Virus record (IMG/VR): IMGVR_UViG_3300030012_001023 | Coordinates: 8,086 to 29,401 of that record | Source: a virus | Direction: 5' to 3' (one strand) | Length of the DNA: 21,316 nucleotides | Shown here: positions 21,227 through 21,316 of the stretch, piece after piece | Numbering within the stretch: the stretch's first letter is position 1 | Layout: the number at the start of each line of letters is the position of its first letter | The notes under the pieces: generated by a model | Database searches by the model: none | Seen by the model: the letters and a program-made list of their open reading frames with translations, nothing else | Told to the model about the DNA's origin: nothing | Translations under genes and position numbers: made by a program

Positions 21227-21316
21227 ATGTCTAGTACTACAAGATTAACTTTAACAGGTCAAATAATTGATATTAGAAGAATGCGCCAGCCAAGACATGG
21301 TGGTAGTGATAATTTT
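21227..21316 (+). CDS. Start of a further gene (3' end beyond window)
   Basis: ATG at 21227 opens a frame of 30 codons that remains open at the right edge, starting MSSTTRLTLTGQIIDIRRMR. The start is nine bases after the stop of the Cys-rich gene, the spacing common in this arm. Too little is present to assign a family. Confidence 0.6.
   Translation, partial: MSSTTRLTLTGQIIDIRRMRQPRHGGSDNF

Overview
The window looks like part of a tailed-phage genome (or prophage) that infects a member of the Bacteroidota. It most resembles the crAss-like phages (Crassvirales). The portal, large terminase and major capsid protein read like that group from memory; no database search was possible. The host inference rests mainly on promoters of the Bacteroidota form TAnnTTTG, some with an upstream TTTG about 20 bases away, and on a lipoprotein carrying the acidic export signal seen in that phylum. 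The DNA is AT-rich with tightly packed, overlapping genes. No tRNA, CRISPR array or insertion sequence was seen.

Left arm (1-5042, all minus strand): a family A DNA polymerase with a proofreading domain runs off the left edge. It is followed upstream by small unknown genes, a self-contained cassette (promoter, 28-residue membrane peptide, terminator), two unknown genes, and an operon encoding two lipoproteins, a two-helix membrane protein, a coiled-coil protein and a small acidic protein. A further small gene with its own terminator sits next to the divergence point.

Divergence zone (5043-5690): the two transcription directions part here. It holds plus-strand promoter candidates, a 44-residue very basic protein, and about 290 bases without a gene that begin right after a promoter and fold on paper into many hairpins. 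This is the best candidate for an undescribed structured RNA.

Right arm (5691-21316, all plus strand): two small basic proteins come first, then a GroES-like co-chaperonin with its own promoter. Next is a tight run of small genes, including a winged-helix-like protein, a Cys-rich zinc-ribbon-like protein and a shortened HU/IHF-like protein, leading into the large terminase and portal. After these come a large virion-type protein with a possible permuted papain-like hydrolase centre, an acidic scaffold-like protein behind its own promoter, the major capsid protein followed by a strong GC hairpin, two likely head-tail connector genes, an abundant-looking structural protein followed by a terminator, a Cys-rich protein, and the start of one more gene. 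Together the right arm is the head assembly and DNA packaging module, and the left arm carries replication and host-interaction genes.
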